Source of the DNA: Symsagittifera roscoffensis
Taxonomy: Eukaryota; Xenacoelomorpha; Acoela; Convolutidae
Direction: 5' to 3'
Length of the DNA stretch: 64,000 nt
Assembly: GCF_963678635.1 (NCBI RefSeq)
Contig: NC_087068.1
Location: forward strand, 12,656,027 to 12,720,026
Made by a program: the position numbers and the translations under genes. The notes below the pieces were generated by a model, which worked only from the letters and a program-made list of their open reading frames with translations, ran no database searches and was not told where the DNA came from. Below, piece after piece: positions 23,221-36,769 of the stretch. The number at the start of each line of letters is the position of its first letter. Position 1 is the stretch's first letter.

Positions 23221-23595
23221 TCGATAACATGTGTCGGTTGATTTTTTATGCATCATTCGAGCTTTGTTATATGAGAAAAGTTTATTTTTGAGAGCCTGAA
23301 ACTTATTAAGCCTTCACAAAAACTCTGAAAATAACTGGCGTTTTCAAAGAAGTTCGAGTGTTTCAAAAAAAACTAAAAGAAGAAATGATTCTTCGCACCA
23401 CAAGGAACTCGAACCCTTCACCGTTGTAATAGTAGTCTAACGCTCTACCGACTGAGCTAGCAGGGCTCAAAGATGCTGCTAGTCTTACAAACCTTATTTT
23501 TCAAATTCAAGAATTCGAAGCTGTGGATCCTGAAATTAATAAATTAGTGCACACATTTTTTGCAGCAATCTCTGATTTTGAGATTCTCATGTTCT

Positions 23596-23623
23596 CGCTC
23601 CTGGGTGGGCTTGAACCACCAAG
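23596..23623 (-). pseudogene. 3' fragment of tRNA-Asn
   Basis: Same breakpoint as the fragment at 22281, 1315 bp away, so it was duplicated with its block. Confidence 0.8.
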
Positions 23624-24260
23624 GAACAGAGCAGCAATCTCTGATTTTGAAGTTGATTTTTTTATGCATCATTCAAGCTTTGTTCTATGAAAAAAGTTTG
23701 TTTTTGAGAAGCCTGAAACTTATTAAGCATTCATGAAAACTATGAAAATAACTGGCGTTTTCAAAGAAGTTCGAGTGTTTCAAAAAAAATTAATAGAGTA
23801 AATGATACTTCACCCAACAAGGGACTCAAACCCTTGACCGTTGGATTAAAAGTCCAATGCTCTGCCGACTGAGCTAGCAGGGCTCAAAGCTTCAGCTAGT
23901 CTTACAAACCTAATTTTTCAATTTCAAGATTTCGAAGCTGTGGCTCCTGAAATTAATAACTTACTGTACATATTTTTTGCAGCAATCTCTGATTTGGAGG
24001 ATCTACTGTTCTCGCTCCTGGGTTGGCTTGATCCAACAACCTTCCGGTTAACAGCCGAACGCGCGAGCCGATTCCGTCACAACAGCTCGATAACATGTGT
24101 CGGTTGATTTTTTATGCATCATTCGAGCTTTGTTATATGAGAAAAGTTTATTTTTGAGAGCCTGAAAATTGTTAAGCATTCACAAAAACTCTGAAAATAA
24201 CTGGCGCTTTCAAAGAAGTTCGATTGTTTCAAAAAAAAATTAATAGAAAAAATGCTACTT

Positions 24261-24333
24261 CGCCCCACAAAGGACTCGAACCTTTGACCGTTGCATTTAA
24301 ATTCCAACGTTCTACCGACTGAGCTAGCAGGGC
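24261..24333 (-). tRNA. Lys-family tRNA with anticodon TTA (ochre-suppressor-like)
   Basis: It belongs to the TTG subfamily, with one further change giving loop ATTTAAA and anticodon UUA, complementary to the UAA stop codon. The acceptor stem, D stem and T stem (with G-U pairs) are largely intact and both promoter boxes are present. The anticodon stem has one G-G mismatch and position 32 is A. One copy only. Confidence 0.6.
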
Positions 24334-24478
24334 TCAAAGAATCAGCTAGTCTTACAAACCTAATTTTTCAATTTCATCAAAGTCAAGAATTCGAAGCTGT
24401 GGATCCTGAAATTAACAACTACGTGCACACATTTTTCGCAGCAATCTCTGATTTTCAGATTCTATTGTTCTCGCTCCT

Positions 24479-24515
<37 letters not shown>

Positions 24516-25615
24516 CAACGCGCTAGCCGATTGCGCCACAAGAGCTCGATAAGATGTGTCGGTTGATTTTTTATGCATCATTCGAGCTTTGTTCTATGAG
24601 AAAAGTTTATTTTTGAGAGCCTGAAACTTATTAAGCAATCATGAAAACTCGGAAAATAACTGGCGTTTCAAAGAAGTGCGATTGTTTCAAAAAATTTAAA
24701 AGAAGATTTGATACTTCTCCCTACAAGGGCCTCGAACTCTTGTCCTTTGGATTACAAGTCCAACGCTCCACCGACTGCGCTATCAGGGCTCGAAGATTAC
24801 GCTAGTCTTTCAAACCTATTTTTTCAAATTCAAGAATTCGAAGCGTTGGATCCTGAAATTAACAATTTAGTGTACATATTTTTTGCAGCAATCTCTGATT
24901 TTGAGGTTCTACTGTTCTCGCTCCTGGGTGGGCTTGAACCACCAATCTTGCGGTTAACAGCCGAAAGCTCTAGCCGATTGCTCCACAAGAGCTCGATAAA
25001 TTGTGTAGGCTGATTTTTTATGCATCATTCGAGCTTTGTTCTATGAGAAAAGTTTATTTTTGAGAGCCTGAAACTTATTAAGCATTCACAAAAACTCTGA
25101 AAATAACTGGCGTTTTCAAAGAAGTTCGAGTGTTTCAAAAAAAATTAATAGAATAAATGATACTTCACCCAACAAGGGACTCAAACCCTTGACCGTTGGA
25201 TTAAAAGTCCAATGCTCTACCGACTGAGCTAGCAGGGCTCAAAGCTTCAGCTAGTCTTACAAACCTAATTTTTCAATTTCAAGATTTCGAAGCTGTGGCT
25301 CCTGAAATTAATAACTTACTGTACATATTTTTTGCAGCAATCTCTGATTTTGAGGATCTACTGTTCTCGCTCCTGGGTTGGCTTGATCCAACAACCTTCC
25401 GGTTAACAGCCGAACGCGCTAGACGATTCCGCCACAACAGCTCGATAACATGTGTCGGTTGATTTTTTATGCATCATTCGAGCTTTGTTATATGAGAAAA
25501 GTTTATTTTTGAGAGCCTGAAACTTGTTAAGCATTCACAAAAACTCTGAAAATAACTGGCGCTTTCAAAGAAGTTCGATTGTTTCAAAAAAAAATTAATA
25601 GAAGAAATGCTACTT

Positions 25616-25688
25616 CGCCCCACAAAGGACTCGAACCCTTGACCGTTGCATTCAAATTCCAACGTTCTACCGACTGAGCTAGCAGGGC
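25616..25688 (-). tRNA. Lys-family tRNA with anticodon TTG (Gln), founder-type
   Basis: Loop ATTTGAA gives UUG, the anticodon for CAA glutamine codons. The A and B boxes, D stem and T stem (with a G-U) are kept; the anticodon stem has one G-G mismatch. Ten copies share this exact recoding, through block I. Confidence 0.68.
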
Positions 25689-25833
25689 TCAAAGAATCAG
25701 CTAGTCTTACAAACCTAATTTTTCAATTTCATCAAATTCAAGAATTCGAAGCTGTGGATCCTGAAATTAACAACTTAGTGCACACATTTTTCGCAGCAAT
25801 CTCTGATTTTCAGATTCTATTGTTCTCGCTCCT

Positions 25834-25879
<46 letters not shown>

Positions 25880-26292
25880 TGCCGGTTGCGCCACAACAGC
25901 TCGATAAGATATGTCGTTTGATTTTTTATGCATCATTCGAGCTTTGTTCTATGAGAAAAGTTTATTTTTGAGAGCCTGAAACTTATTAAGCAATCATGAA
26001 AACTCGGAAAATAACTGGCGTTTCAAAGAAGTGCGATTGTTTCAAAAAATTTAAAAGAAGATTTGATACTTCTCCCTACAAGGGCCTCGAACTCTTGTCC
26101 TTTGGATTACAAGTCCAACGCTCCACCGACTGCGCTATCAGGGCTCGAAGATTACGCTAGTCTTTCAAACCTATTTTTTCAATTTCAAGAATTCGAAGCT
26201 GTGGCTCCTGAAATTAATAACTTACTGTACATATTTTTTGCAGCAATCTCTGATTTAGAGGATCTACTGTTCTCGCTCCTGGGTTGACGTTT

Positions 26293-26366
26293 CGCTCCTG
26301 GGTTGACTTGATCCAACTACCTTTCGGTTGACAGCCGAATGCGCTAGCCGATTGCGCCACAAGAGA
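26293..26366 (-). pseudogene. Asn-body copy (GTC) with duplicated 3' end
   Basis: The 3' acceptor/T-arm start occurs twice (26274 and 26293), a 19-bp duplication. The anticodon is GTC and the first tRNA base is changed, breaking pair 1-72. Confidence 0.7.
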
Positions 26367-27647
26367 TCGATAACATTTGTAGGTTGATTTTTATGCATCA
26401 TTCAAGCTTTGTTCTATGAGAAAAGTTTGTTTTTGAGAGCCTGAAACTTATTAAGCATTCACAAAAACTCTGAAAATAACTGGCGTTTTCAAAGAAGTTC
26501 GAGTGTTTCAAAAAAACATAATAGAAGAAATAATTCTTCGCACCACAAGGAACTCGAACCCTTCACCGTTGGATTAGTAGTCTAACGCTCTACCGACTGA
26601 GCTAGCAGGGCTCAAAGCTGCTGCTAGTCTTACAAACCTTATTTTTCAAATTCAAGAATTCGAAGCTGTGGATCCTGAAATTAATAACTTAGTGCACACA
26701 TTTTTTGTAGCAATCTCTCTTTTGAGATTCTTCTGTTCTTGTTCCTGGGTGGTCTTGAATCACCAACCTCTCGGTTAACAGCCGAACGCGCGAGCCGATT
26801 CCGCCACAACAGCTCGATAACATGTGTCGGTTGATTTTTTATGCATCATTCGAGCTTTGTTCTATGAGAAAAGTTTATTTTTGAGAGCCTGAAACTTATT
26901 AAGCATTCACAAAAACTCTGAAAATAACTGGCGTTTTCAAAGAAGTTCGAGTGTTTCAAAAAAAAATTAATAGAAGAAATGATTCTTCGAACCACAAGGG
27001 ACTCGAACCCTTCACCGTTGGATTAGTAGTCTAACGCTCTACCGACTGAGCTAGCAGGGCTCAAAGCTGCTGCTAGTCTTACAAACCTTATTTTTCAAAT
27101 TCAAGAATTCGAAGCTGTGGATCCCGAAATTAATAACTTAGTGCACACATTTTTTGTAGCAATCTCTGCTTTTGAGGTTCTTCTGTTCTTGTTCCTGGGT
27201 GGTCTTGAATCACCAACCTCTCGGTTAACAGCCGAACGCGCGAGCCGATTCCGCCACAACAGCTCGATAACATGTGTCGGTTGATTTTTTATGCATCATT
27301 CGAGCTTTGTTATATGAGAAAAGTTTATTTTTGAGAGCCTGAAACTTGTTAAGCATTCACAAAAACTCTGAAAATAACTGGCGCTTTCAAAGAAGTTCGA
27401 TTGTTTCAAAAAAAATTAATAGAAGAAATGCTACTTCGCCCCACAAAAGACTCGAACCCTTGACCGTTGCATTCAAATTCCAACGTTCTACCGACTGAGC
27501 TAGCAGGGCTCAAAGAATCAACTAGTCTTACAAACCTAATTTTTCAATTTCATCAAATTCAAGAATTCGAAGCTGTGGATCCTGAAATTAACAACTTAGT
27601 GCACACATTTTTCGCAGCAATTTCTGATTTTCAGATTCTATTGTTCT

Positions 27648-27654
27648 CGCTCCT

Positions 27655-27701
<47 letters not shown>

Positions 27702-27721
27702 GCCGATTGCGCCACAAGAGC
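27648..27721 (-). tRNA. tRNA-Asn(GTT), intact
   Basis: All stems pair, with a G-U at acceptor pair 5-68. Its downstream partner is a TTG-recoded Lys-family copy (27437). Confidence 0.92.
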
Positions 27722-30700
27722 TCGACAAGATGTGTCGGTTGATTTTTTATGCATCATTCGAGCTTTGTTCTATGAGAAAAGTTTATTTTCGAGAGCCTGA
27801 AACTTATTAAGCAATCATGAAAACTCGGAAAATAACTGGCGTTTCAAAGAAGTGCGATTGTTTCAAAAAATTTAAAATAAGATTTGATACTTCTCCCTAC
27901 AAGGGCCTCGAACTCTTGTCCTTTGGATTACAAGTCCAACGCTCCACCGACTGCGCTATCAGGGCTCGAAGATTACGCTAGTCTTTCAAACCTATTTTTT
28001 CAAATTCAAGAATTCGAAGCGTTGGATCCTGAAATTAACAATTTAGTGTACATATTTTTTTCAGCAATCTCTGATTTTGAGGTTCTACTGTTCTCGCTCC
28101 TGGGTGGGCTTGAACCACCAATCTTGCGGTTAACAGCCGAAAGCTCTAGCCGATTGCTCCACAAGAGCTCGATAAATTGTGTAGGTTGATTTTTTACGCA
28201 TCATTCGAGCTTTGTTCTATGAGAAAAGTTTATTTTTGAGAGCCTGAAACTTATTAAGCATTCACAAAAACTCTGAAAATAACTGGCGTTTTCAAAGAAG
28301 TTCGAGTGTTTCAAAAAAAACTAATAGCAGAAATGTTCTTCGCACCACAAGGGACTCGAACCCTTCACCGTTGGATTAGTAGTCTAACGCTCTACCGACT
28401 GAGCTAGCAGGGCTCAAAGCTGCTGCTAGTCTTACAAACCTTATTTTTCAAATTCAAGAATTCGAAGCTGTGGATCCTGAAATTAATAACTTAGTGCACA
28501 CATTTTTTGTAGCAATCTCTGCTTTTGAGGTTCTACTGTTCTTGTTCCTGGGTGGTCTTGAATCACCAACCTCTCGGTTAACAGCCGAACGCGCGAGCCG
28601 ATTCCGCCACAACAGCTCGATAACATGTGTCGGTTGATTTTTTATGCATCATTCGAGCTTTGTTATATGAGAAAAGTTTATTTTTGAGAGCCTGAAACTT
28701 GTTAAGCTTTCACAAAAACTCTGAAAATAACTGGCGCTTTCAAAGAAGTTCGATTGTTTCAAAAAAAAATTAATAGAAGAAATGCTACTTCGCCCCACAA
28801 AGGACTCGAACCCTTGACCGTTGCATTCAAATTCCAACGTTCTACCGACTGAGCTAGCAGGGCTCAAAGAATCAGCTAGTCTTACAAACCTAATTTTTCA
28901 ATTTCATCAAATTCAAGAATTCGAAGCTGTGGATCCTGAAATTAACAACTTAGTGCACACATTTTTCGCAGCAATCTCTGATTTTCAGATTCTATTGTTC
29001 TCGCTCCTGGGTGGGCTCGAACCATCAACCTTTCGGTTAACAGCCGAACGCGCTAGCCGATTGCGCCACAAGAGCTCGATAAGATGTGTCGGTTGATTTT
29101 TTATGCATCATTCGAGCTTTGTTCTATGAGAAAAGTTTATTTTTTAGAGCCTGAAACTTATTAAGCATTCACAAAAACTCTGAAAATAACTGGCGTTTTC
29201 AAAGAAGTTCGAGTGTTTCAAAAAAAAATAATAGAAGAAATGATTCTTCGCACCACAAGGGACTCGAACCCTTCACCGTTGGATTAGTAGTCTAACGCTC
29301 TACCGACTGAGCTAGCAGTGCTCAAAGCTGCTGCTAGTCTTACAAACCTTATTTTTCAAATTCAAGAATTCGAAGCTGTGGATCCTGAAATTAATAACTT
29401 AGTGCACACATTTTTTGTAGCAATCTCTCTTTTGAGATTCTTCTGTTCTTGTTCCTGGGTGGTCTTGAATCACCAACCTCTCGGTTAACAGCCGAAGGCG
29501 ATAGCCGATTGCGCCACAAGAGCTCGATAACTTGTGTCGGTTGATTTTTTATGCATCATTCGAGCTTTAATCTATGAGAAAAGTTTATTTTTGAGAGCCT
29601 GAAACTTATTAAGCATTCACAAAAACTCTGAAAATAACTGGCGTTTTCAAAGAAGTTCGAGTGTTTCAAAAAAAACTAATAGCAGAAATGTTCTTCGCAC
29701 CACAAGGAACTCGAACCCTTCACCGTTGGATTAGTAGTCTAACGCTCTACCGACTGAGCTAGCAGGGCTCAAAGCTGCTGCTAGTCTTACAAAGCTTATT
29801 TTTCAAATTCAAGAATTCGAAGCTGTGGATCCTGAAATTAATAACTTAGTGCACACATTTTTTGTAGCAATCTCTCTTTTGAGATTCTTCTGTTCTTGTT
29901 CCTGGGTGGTCTTGAATCACCAACCTCTCGGTTAACAGCCGAACGCGCGAGCCGATTCCGCCACAACAGCTCGATAACATGTGTCGGTTGATTTTTTATG
30001 CATCATTCGAGCTTTGTTCTATGAGAAAAGTTTATTTTTGAGAGCCTGAAACTTATTAAGCATTCACAAAAACTCTGAAAAAAACTGGCGTTTTCAAAGA
30101 AGTTCGAGTGTTTCAAAAAAAAATTAATAGAAGAAATGATTCTCCGAACCACAAGGGACTCGAACCCTTCACCGTTGGATTAGTAGTCTAACGCTCTACC
30201 GACTGAGCTAGCAGGGCTCAAAGCTGCTGCTAGTCTTACAAACCTTATTTTTCAAATTCAAGAATTCGAAGCTGTGGATCCCGAAATTAATAACTTAGTG
30301 CACACATTTTTTGTAGCAATCTCTGCTTTTGAGGTTCTTCTGTTCTTGTTCCTGGGTGGTCTTGAATCACCAACCTCTCGGTTAACAGCCGAACGCGCGA
30401 GCCGATTCCGCCACAACAGCTCGATAACATGTGTCGGTTGATTTTTTATGCATCATTCGAGCTTTGTTATATGAGAAAAGTTTATTTTTGAGAGCCTGAA
30501 ACTTGTTAAGCATTCACAAAAACTCTGAAAATAACTGGCGCTTTCAAAGAAGTTCGATTGTTTCAAAAAAAATTAATAGAAGAAATGCTACTTCGCCCCA
30601 CAAAAGACTCGAACCCTTGACCGTTGCATTCAAATTCCAACGTTCTACCGACTGAGCTAGCAGGGCTCAAAGAATCAACTAGTCTTACAAACCTAATTTT

Positions 30701-30804
30701 TCAATTTCATCAAATTCAAGAATTCGAAGCTGTGGATCCTGAAATTAACAACTTAGTGCACACATTTTTCGCAGCAATCTCTGATTTTCAGATTCTATTG
30801 TTCT

Positions 30805-30811
30805 CGCTCCT

Positions 30812-30858
<47 letters not shown>

Positions 30859-30878
30859 GCCGATTGCGCCACAAGAGC
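30805..30878 (-). tRNA. tRNA-Asn(GTT), intact
   Basis: Body identical to the gene at 27648; a higher-order copy 3157 bp away. Confidence 0.92.
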
Positions 30879-32157
30879 TCGACAAGATGTGTCGGTTGAT
30901 TTTTTATGCATCATTCGAGCTTTGTTCTATGAGAAAAGTTTATTTTCGAGAGCCTGAAACTTATTAAGCAATCATGAAAACTCGGAAAATAACTGGCGTT
31001 TCAAAGAAGTGCGATTGTTTCAAAAAATTTAAAAGAAGATTTGATACTTCTCCCTACAAGGGCCTCGAACTCTTGTCCTTTGGATTACAAGTCCAACGCT
31101 CCACCGACTGCGCTATCAGGGCTCGAAGATTACGCTAGTCTTTCAAACCTATTTTTTCAAATTCAAGAATTCGAAGCGTTGGATCCTGAAATTAACAATT
31201 TAGTGTACATATTTTTTGCAGCAATCTCTGATTTTGAGGTTCTACTGTTCTCGCTCCTGGGTGGGCTTGAACCACCAATCTTGCGGTTAACAGCCGAAAG
31301 CTCTAGCCGATTGCTCCACAAGAGCTCGATAAATTGTGTAGGTTGATTTTTTATGCATCATTCGAGCTTTGTTCTATGAGAAAAGTTTATTTTTGAGAGC
31401 CTGAAACTTATTAAGCATTCACAAAAACTCTGAAAATAACTGGCGTTTTCAAAGAAGTTCGAGTGTTTCAAAAAAAACTAATAGCAGAAATGTTCTTCGC
31501 ACCACAAGGGACTCGAACCCTTCACCGTTGGATTAGTAGTCTAACGCTCTACCGACTGAGCTAGCAGGGCTCAAAGCTGCTGCTAGTCTTACAAACCTTA
31601 TTTTTCAAATTCAAGAATTCGAAGCTGTGGATCCTGAAATTAATAACTTAGTGCACACATTTTTTGTAGCAATCTCTGCTTTTGAGGTTCTACTGTTCTT
31701 GTTCCTGGGTGGTCTTGAATCACCAACCTCTCGGTAAACAGCCGAACGCGCGAGCCGATTCCGCCACAACAGCTCGATAACATGTGTCGGTTGATTTTTT
31801 ATGCATCATTCGAGCTTTGTTATATGAGAAAAGTTTATTTTTGAGAGCCTGAAACTTGTTAAGCATTCACAAAAACTCTGAAAATAACTGGCGCTTTCAA
31901 AGAAGTTCGATTGTTTCAAAAAAAATTAATAGAAGAAATGCTACTTCGCCCCACAAAAGACTCGAACCCTTGACCGTTGCATTCAAATTCCAACGTTCTA
32001 CCGACTGAGCTAGCAGGGCTCAAAGAATCAACTAGTCTTACAAACCTAACTTTTCAATTTCATCAAATTCAAGAATTCGAAGCTGTGGATCCTGAAATTA
32101 ACAACTTAGTGCACACATTTTTCGCAGCAATCTCTGATTTTCAGATTCTATTGTTCT

Positions 32158-32164
32158 CGCTCCT

Positions 32165-32211
<47 letters not shown>

Positions 32212-32231
32212 GCCGATTGCGCCACAAGAGC
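32158..32231 (-). tRNA. tRNA-Asn(GTT), intact
   Basis: Body identical to the gene at 30805, 1353 bp further along the array. Confidence 0.92.
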
Positions 32232-32604
32232 TCGACAAGATGTGTCGGTTGATTTTTTATGCATCATTCGAGCTTTGTTCTATGAGAAAAGTTTATTTTC
32301 GAGAGCCTGAAACTTATTAAGCAATCATGAAAACTCGGAAAATAACTGGCGTTTCAAAGAAGTGCGATTGTTTCAAAAAATTTAAAAGAAGATTTGATAC
32401 TTCTCCCTACAAGGGCCTCGAACTCTTGTCCTTTGGATTACAAGTCCAACGCTCCACCGACTGCGCTATCAGGGCTCGAAGATTACGCTAGTCTTTCAAA
32501 CCTATTTTTTCAAATTCAAGAATTCGAAGCGTTGGATCCTGAAATTAACAATTTAGTGTACATATTTTTTGCAGCAATCTCTGATTTTGAGGTTCTACTG
32601 TTCT

Positions 32605-32691
32605 CGCTCCTGGGTGGGCTTGAACCACCAATCTTGCGGTTAACAGCCGAAAGCTCTAGCCGAAAGCTCTAGCCGATTGCTCCACAAGAGC
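32605..32691 (-). pseudogene. tRNA-Asn copy with 13-bp internal duplication
   Basis: The piece CGAAAGCTCTAGC is present twice, lengthening the D-anticodon region to 87 nt in total. The sister copy at 31252 lacks the duplication. Confidence 0.8.
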
Positions 32692-34881
32692 TCGATAAAT
32701 TGTGTAGGTTGATTTTTTATGCATCATTCGAGCTTTGTTCTATGAGAAAAGTTTATTTTTGAGAGCCTGAAACTTATTAAGCATTCACAAAAACTCTGAA
32801 AATAACTGGCGTTTTCAAAGAAGTTCGAGTGTTTCAAAAAAAACTAATAGCAGAAATGTTCTTCGCACCACAAGGGACTCGAACCCTTCACCGTTGGATT
32901 AGTAGTCTAACGCTCTACAGACTGAGCTAGCAGGGCTCAAAGCTGCTGCTAGTCTTACAAACCTTATTTTTCAAATTCAAGAATTCGAAGCTGTGGATCC
33001 TGAAATTAATAACTTAGTGCACACATTTTTTGTAGCAATCTCTGCTTTTGAGGTTCTACTGTTCTTGTTCCTGGGTGGTCTTGAATCACCAACCTCTCGG
33101 TTAACAGCCGAACGCGCGAGCCGATTCCGCCACAACAGCTCGATAACATGTGTCGGTTGATTTTTTATGCATCATTCGAGCTTTGTTATATGAGAAAAGT
33201 TTATTTTTGAGAGCCTGAAACTTGTTAAGCTTTCACAAAAACTCTGAAAATAACTGGCGCTTTCAAAGAAGTTCGATTGTTTCAAAAAAAAATTAATAGA
33301 AGAAATGCTACTTCGCCCCACAAAGGACTCGAACCCTTGACCGTTGCATTCAAATTCCAACGTTCTACCGACTGAGCTAGCAGGGCTCAAAGAATCAGCT
33401 AGTCTTACAAACCTAATTTTTCAATTTCATCAAATTCAAGAATTCGAAGCTGTGGATCCTGAAATTAACAACTTAGTGCACACATTTTTCGCAGCAATCT
33501 CTGATTTTCAGATTCTATTGTTCTCGCTCCTGGGTGGGCTCGAACCATCAACCTTTCGGTTAACAGCCGAACGCGCTAGCCGATTGCGCCACAAGAGCAC
33601 GATAAGATGTGTCGGTTGATTTTTTATGCATCATTCGAGCTTTGTTCTATGAGAAAAGTTTATTTTTTAGAGCCTGAAACTTATTAAGCATTCACAAAAA
33701 CTCTGAAAATAACTGGCGTTTTCAAAGAAGTTCGAGTGTTTCAAAAAAAAAAATAATAGAAGAAATGATTCTTCGCACCACAAGGGACTCGAACCCTTCA
33801 CCGTTGGATTAGTAGTCTAACGCTCTACCGACTGAGCTAGCAGTGCTCAAAGCTGCTGCTAGTCTTACAAACCTTATTTTTCAAATTCAAGAATTCGAAG
33901 CTGTGGATCCTGAAATTAAAACTTAGTCCACACATTTTTTGCAGCAATCTCTGATTTTGAGATTCTCCTGTTCTCGCTCCTGGGTGGGCTTGAACCACCA
34001 ACCTTTCGGTTTACAGCCGAACGCTCTAGCCGATTGCGCCACAAGAGCTCGATACCATATGTCGGTTGATTTTTTATGCATCATTCGAGCTTTCTTCTAT
34101 GAGAAAAGTTTATTTTTGAGAGCCTGAAACATATTAAGCATTCACAAAAACTCTGAAAATAACTGGCGCTTTCAAAGAAGTTCGATTGTTTCAAAAAAAA
34201 TTAATAGAAGAACTGCTACTTCGCCCCACAAAGGACTCGAACCCTTGACCGTTGCATTCAAATTCCAAGGTTCTACCGACTCAGCTAGCAGGGCTCAAAG
34301 AATCAGCTAGTATTACAAACCTAATTTTTCAATTTCATCAAATTCAAGAATTCGAAGCTGTGGATCCTGAAATTAACAACTTAGTGAACACATTTTTCGC
34401 AGCAATCTCTGATTTTCAGATTATATTGTTCTCGCTCCTGGGTGGGCTTGAACCATCAACCTTTCGGTTAACAGCCGAACGCGCTAGCCGATTGCGCCAC
34501 AAGAGCTCGATAAGATGTGTCGGTTGATTTTTTATGCATCATTCGAGCTTTGTTCTACGAGAAAAGTTTATTTTTGAGAGCCTGAAACTTATTAAGCAAT
34601 CATGAAAACTCTGAAAATAACTGGCGTTTTCAATGAAGTTCGAGTGTTTCAAAAAAAAATAATAGAAGAAATGATTCTTCGCAACACAAGGGACTCGAAC
34701 CCTTCACCGTTGGATTAGTAGTCTAACGCTCTACCGACTGAGCTAGCAGTGCTCAAAGCTTCTGCTAGTCTTACAAACCTTATTTTTCAAATTCAAGAAT
34801 TCGAAGCTGTGGATCCTGAAATTAATAACTTAGTCCACACATTTTTTGCAGCAATCTCTGATTTTGAGATTCTCCTGTTCT

Positions 34882-34955
34882 CGCTCCTGGGTGGGCTTGA
34901 ACCACCAACCTTTCGGTTTACAGCCGAACGCTCTAGCCGATTGCGCCACAAGAGC
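34882..34955 (-). tRNA. Asn-body tRNA with anticodon GTA (Tyr)
   Basis: Loop CTGTAAA gives GUA, the tyrosine anticodon, by one change at position 36. The anticodon, T and acceptor stems pair; one D-stem pair is lost. The B box is intact. There is no intron, whereas nuclear tRNA-Tyr genes usually carry one, so this is a recoded Asn gene and not a true tRNA-Tyr. About a dozen copies share the form (33975, 34882, 35341, 39320, 39754, 40188, 42871, 44187, 45503, 46819, 47254, 49036). Confidence 0.72.
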
Positions 34956-36695
34956 TCGATACCATATGTCGGTTGATTTTTTATGCATCATTCGAGCTTT
35001 CTTCTATGAGAAAAGTTTATTTTTGAGAGCCTGAAACATATTAAGCATTCACAAAAACTCTGAAAATAACTGGCGCTTTCAAAGAAGTTCGATTGTTTCA
35101 AAAAAAAATTAATAGAAGAAATGCTACTTCGCCCCACAAAGGACTCGAACCCTTGACCGTTGCATTCAAATTCCAACGTTCTACCGACTGAGCTAGCAGG
35201 GCTCAAAGAATCAGCTAGTCTTACAAACCTAATTTTTCAATTTCATCAAATTCAAGAATTCGAAGCTGTGGATCCTGAAATTAACAACTTAGTGCACACA
35301 TTTTTCGCAGCAATCTCTGATTTTCAGATTATATTGTTCTCGCTCCTGGGTGGGCTTGAACCATCAACCTTTCGGTTTACTGCCGAACGCTCTAGCCGAT
35401 TGCGCCACAAGAGTTCGATACCATATGTCGGTTGATTTTTTATGCATCATTCGAGCTTTCTTCTATGAGAAAAGTTTATTTTTGAGAGCCTGAAACATAT
35501 TAAGCATTCACAAAAACTCTGAAAATAACTGGCGTTTCAAAGAAGTGCGATTGTTTCAAAAAATTTAAAAGAAGATTTGATACTTCTCCCTACAAGGGCC
35601 TCATACTCTTGTCCTTTGGATTACAAGTCCAACGCTCCACCGACTGCGCTATCAGGGCTCGAAGATTACGCTAGTCTTTCAAACCTATTTTTTCAAATTC
35701 AAGAATTCGAAGCGTTGGATCCTGAAATTAACAACTTAATGTACATATTTTTTGCAGCAATCTCTGATTTTGAGGTTCTATTGTTCTCGCTCCTGGGTGG
35801 GCTTGAACCACCAATCTTGCGGTTAACAGCCGAAAGCTCTAGCCGGTTGCTCCACAAGAGCTCGATAAATTGTGTAGGTTGATTTTTTATGCATCATTCG
35901 AGCTTTGTTCTATGAGAAAAGTTTATTTTTGAGAGCCTGAAACGTATTAAGCATTCACAAAAACTCTGAAAATAACTGGCGTTTTCAATGAAGTTCGAGT
36001 GTTTCAAAAAAAAATTATAGAAGAATTGATTCTTCGCACCACAAGGGACTCGAACCCTTCACCGTTGGATTAGTATTCTAGCGCTCTACCGACTGAGCTA
36101 GCAGGGCTCAAAGCTGCTGCTAGTCTTACAAACCTTATTTTTCAAATTCAAGAATTCGAAGCTGCGGATCCTGAAATTAATAACTTAGTGCACACATTTT
36201 TTATAGCAATCGCTGCTTTTGAGGTTCTTCTGTTCTTGTTCCTGGGTGGTCTTGAATCACCAACCTCTCGGTTAACAGCCGAACGCGCGAGCCGATTCCG
36301 CCACAACAGCTCGATAACATGTGTCGGTTGATTTTTTATGCATCATTCGAGCTTTGTTATATGAGAAAAGTTTATTTTTGAGAGCCTGAAACTTGTTAAG
36401 CATTCACAAAAACTCTGAAAATAACTGGTGCTTTCAAAGAAGTTCGATTGTTTCAAAAAAAAATTAATAGAAGAAATGCTACTTCGCCCCACAAAGGACT
36501 CGAACCCTTGACCGTTGCATTCAAATTCCAACGTTCTACCGACTGAGCTAGCAGGGCTTAAAGAACCAGCTAGTCTTACAAACCTAATTTTTCAATTTCA
36601 TCAAATTCAAGAATTCGAAGCTGTGGATCCTGAAATTAACAACTAAGTGCACACATTTTTTGCAGCAATCTCTGATTTTCAGATTCTATTGTTCT

Positions 36696-36702
36696 CGCTC
36701 CT

Positions 36703-36749
<47 letters not shown>

Positions 36750-36769
36750 GCCGATTGCGCCACAAGAGC
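36696..36769 (-). tRNA. tRNA-Asn(GTT), intact
   Basis: Canonical body, paired with TTG copy 36485. Confidence 0.92.

Larger units (their letters stand above)
19501..24100 (-). repeat. Block H: ACT Lys-family units
   Basis: Copies: N GTC 19623-19696; K ACT 19863-19935, 20300-20372, 20748-20820, 21181-21253, 21630-21702, 22080-22152, 22945-23017, 23394-23466; K TTT 22496-22568, 23811-23883; N GTT 20065-20138, 20950-21023, 21383-21456, 21832-21905, 22698-22771, 24013-24086; N TTC 20502-20575; N GTG 23147-23220; N fragments 22281-22308 and 23596-23623. K 20300 and K 21181 lack the usual leader next to the discriminator base. K 21630 and N 20950 have lost U33 in the anticodon loop. Most copies here carry several stem mismatches. 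Confidence 0.88.

Noticed and set aside
33975-34048. Genuine tRNA-Tyr(GTA) genes
   Set aside because: The body is clearly tRNA-Asn with one anticodon base changed, and it lacks the intron typical of nuclear tRNA-Tyr.
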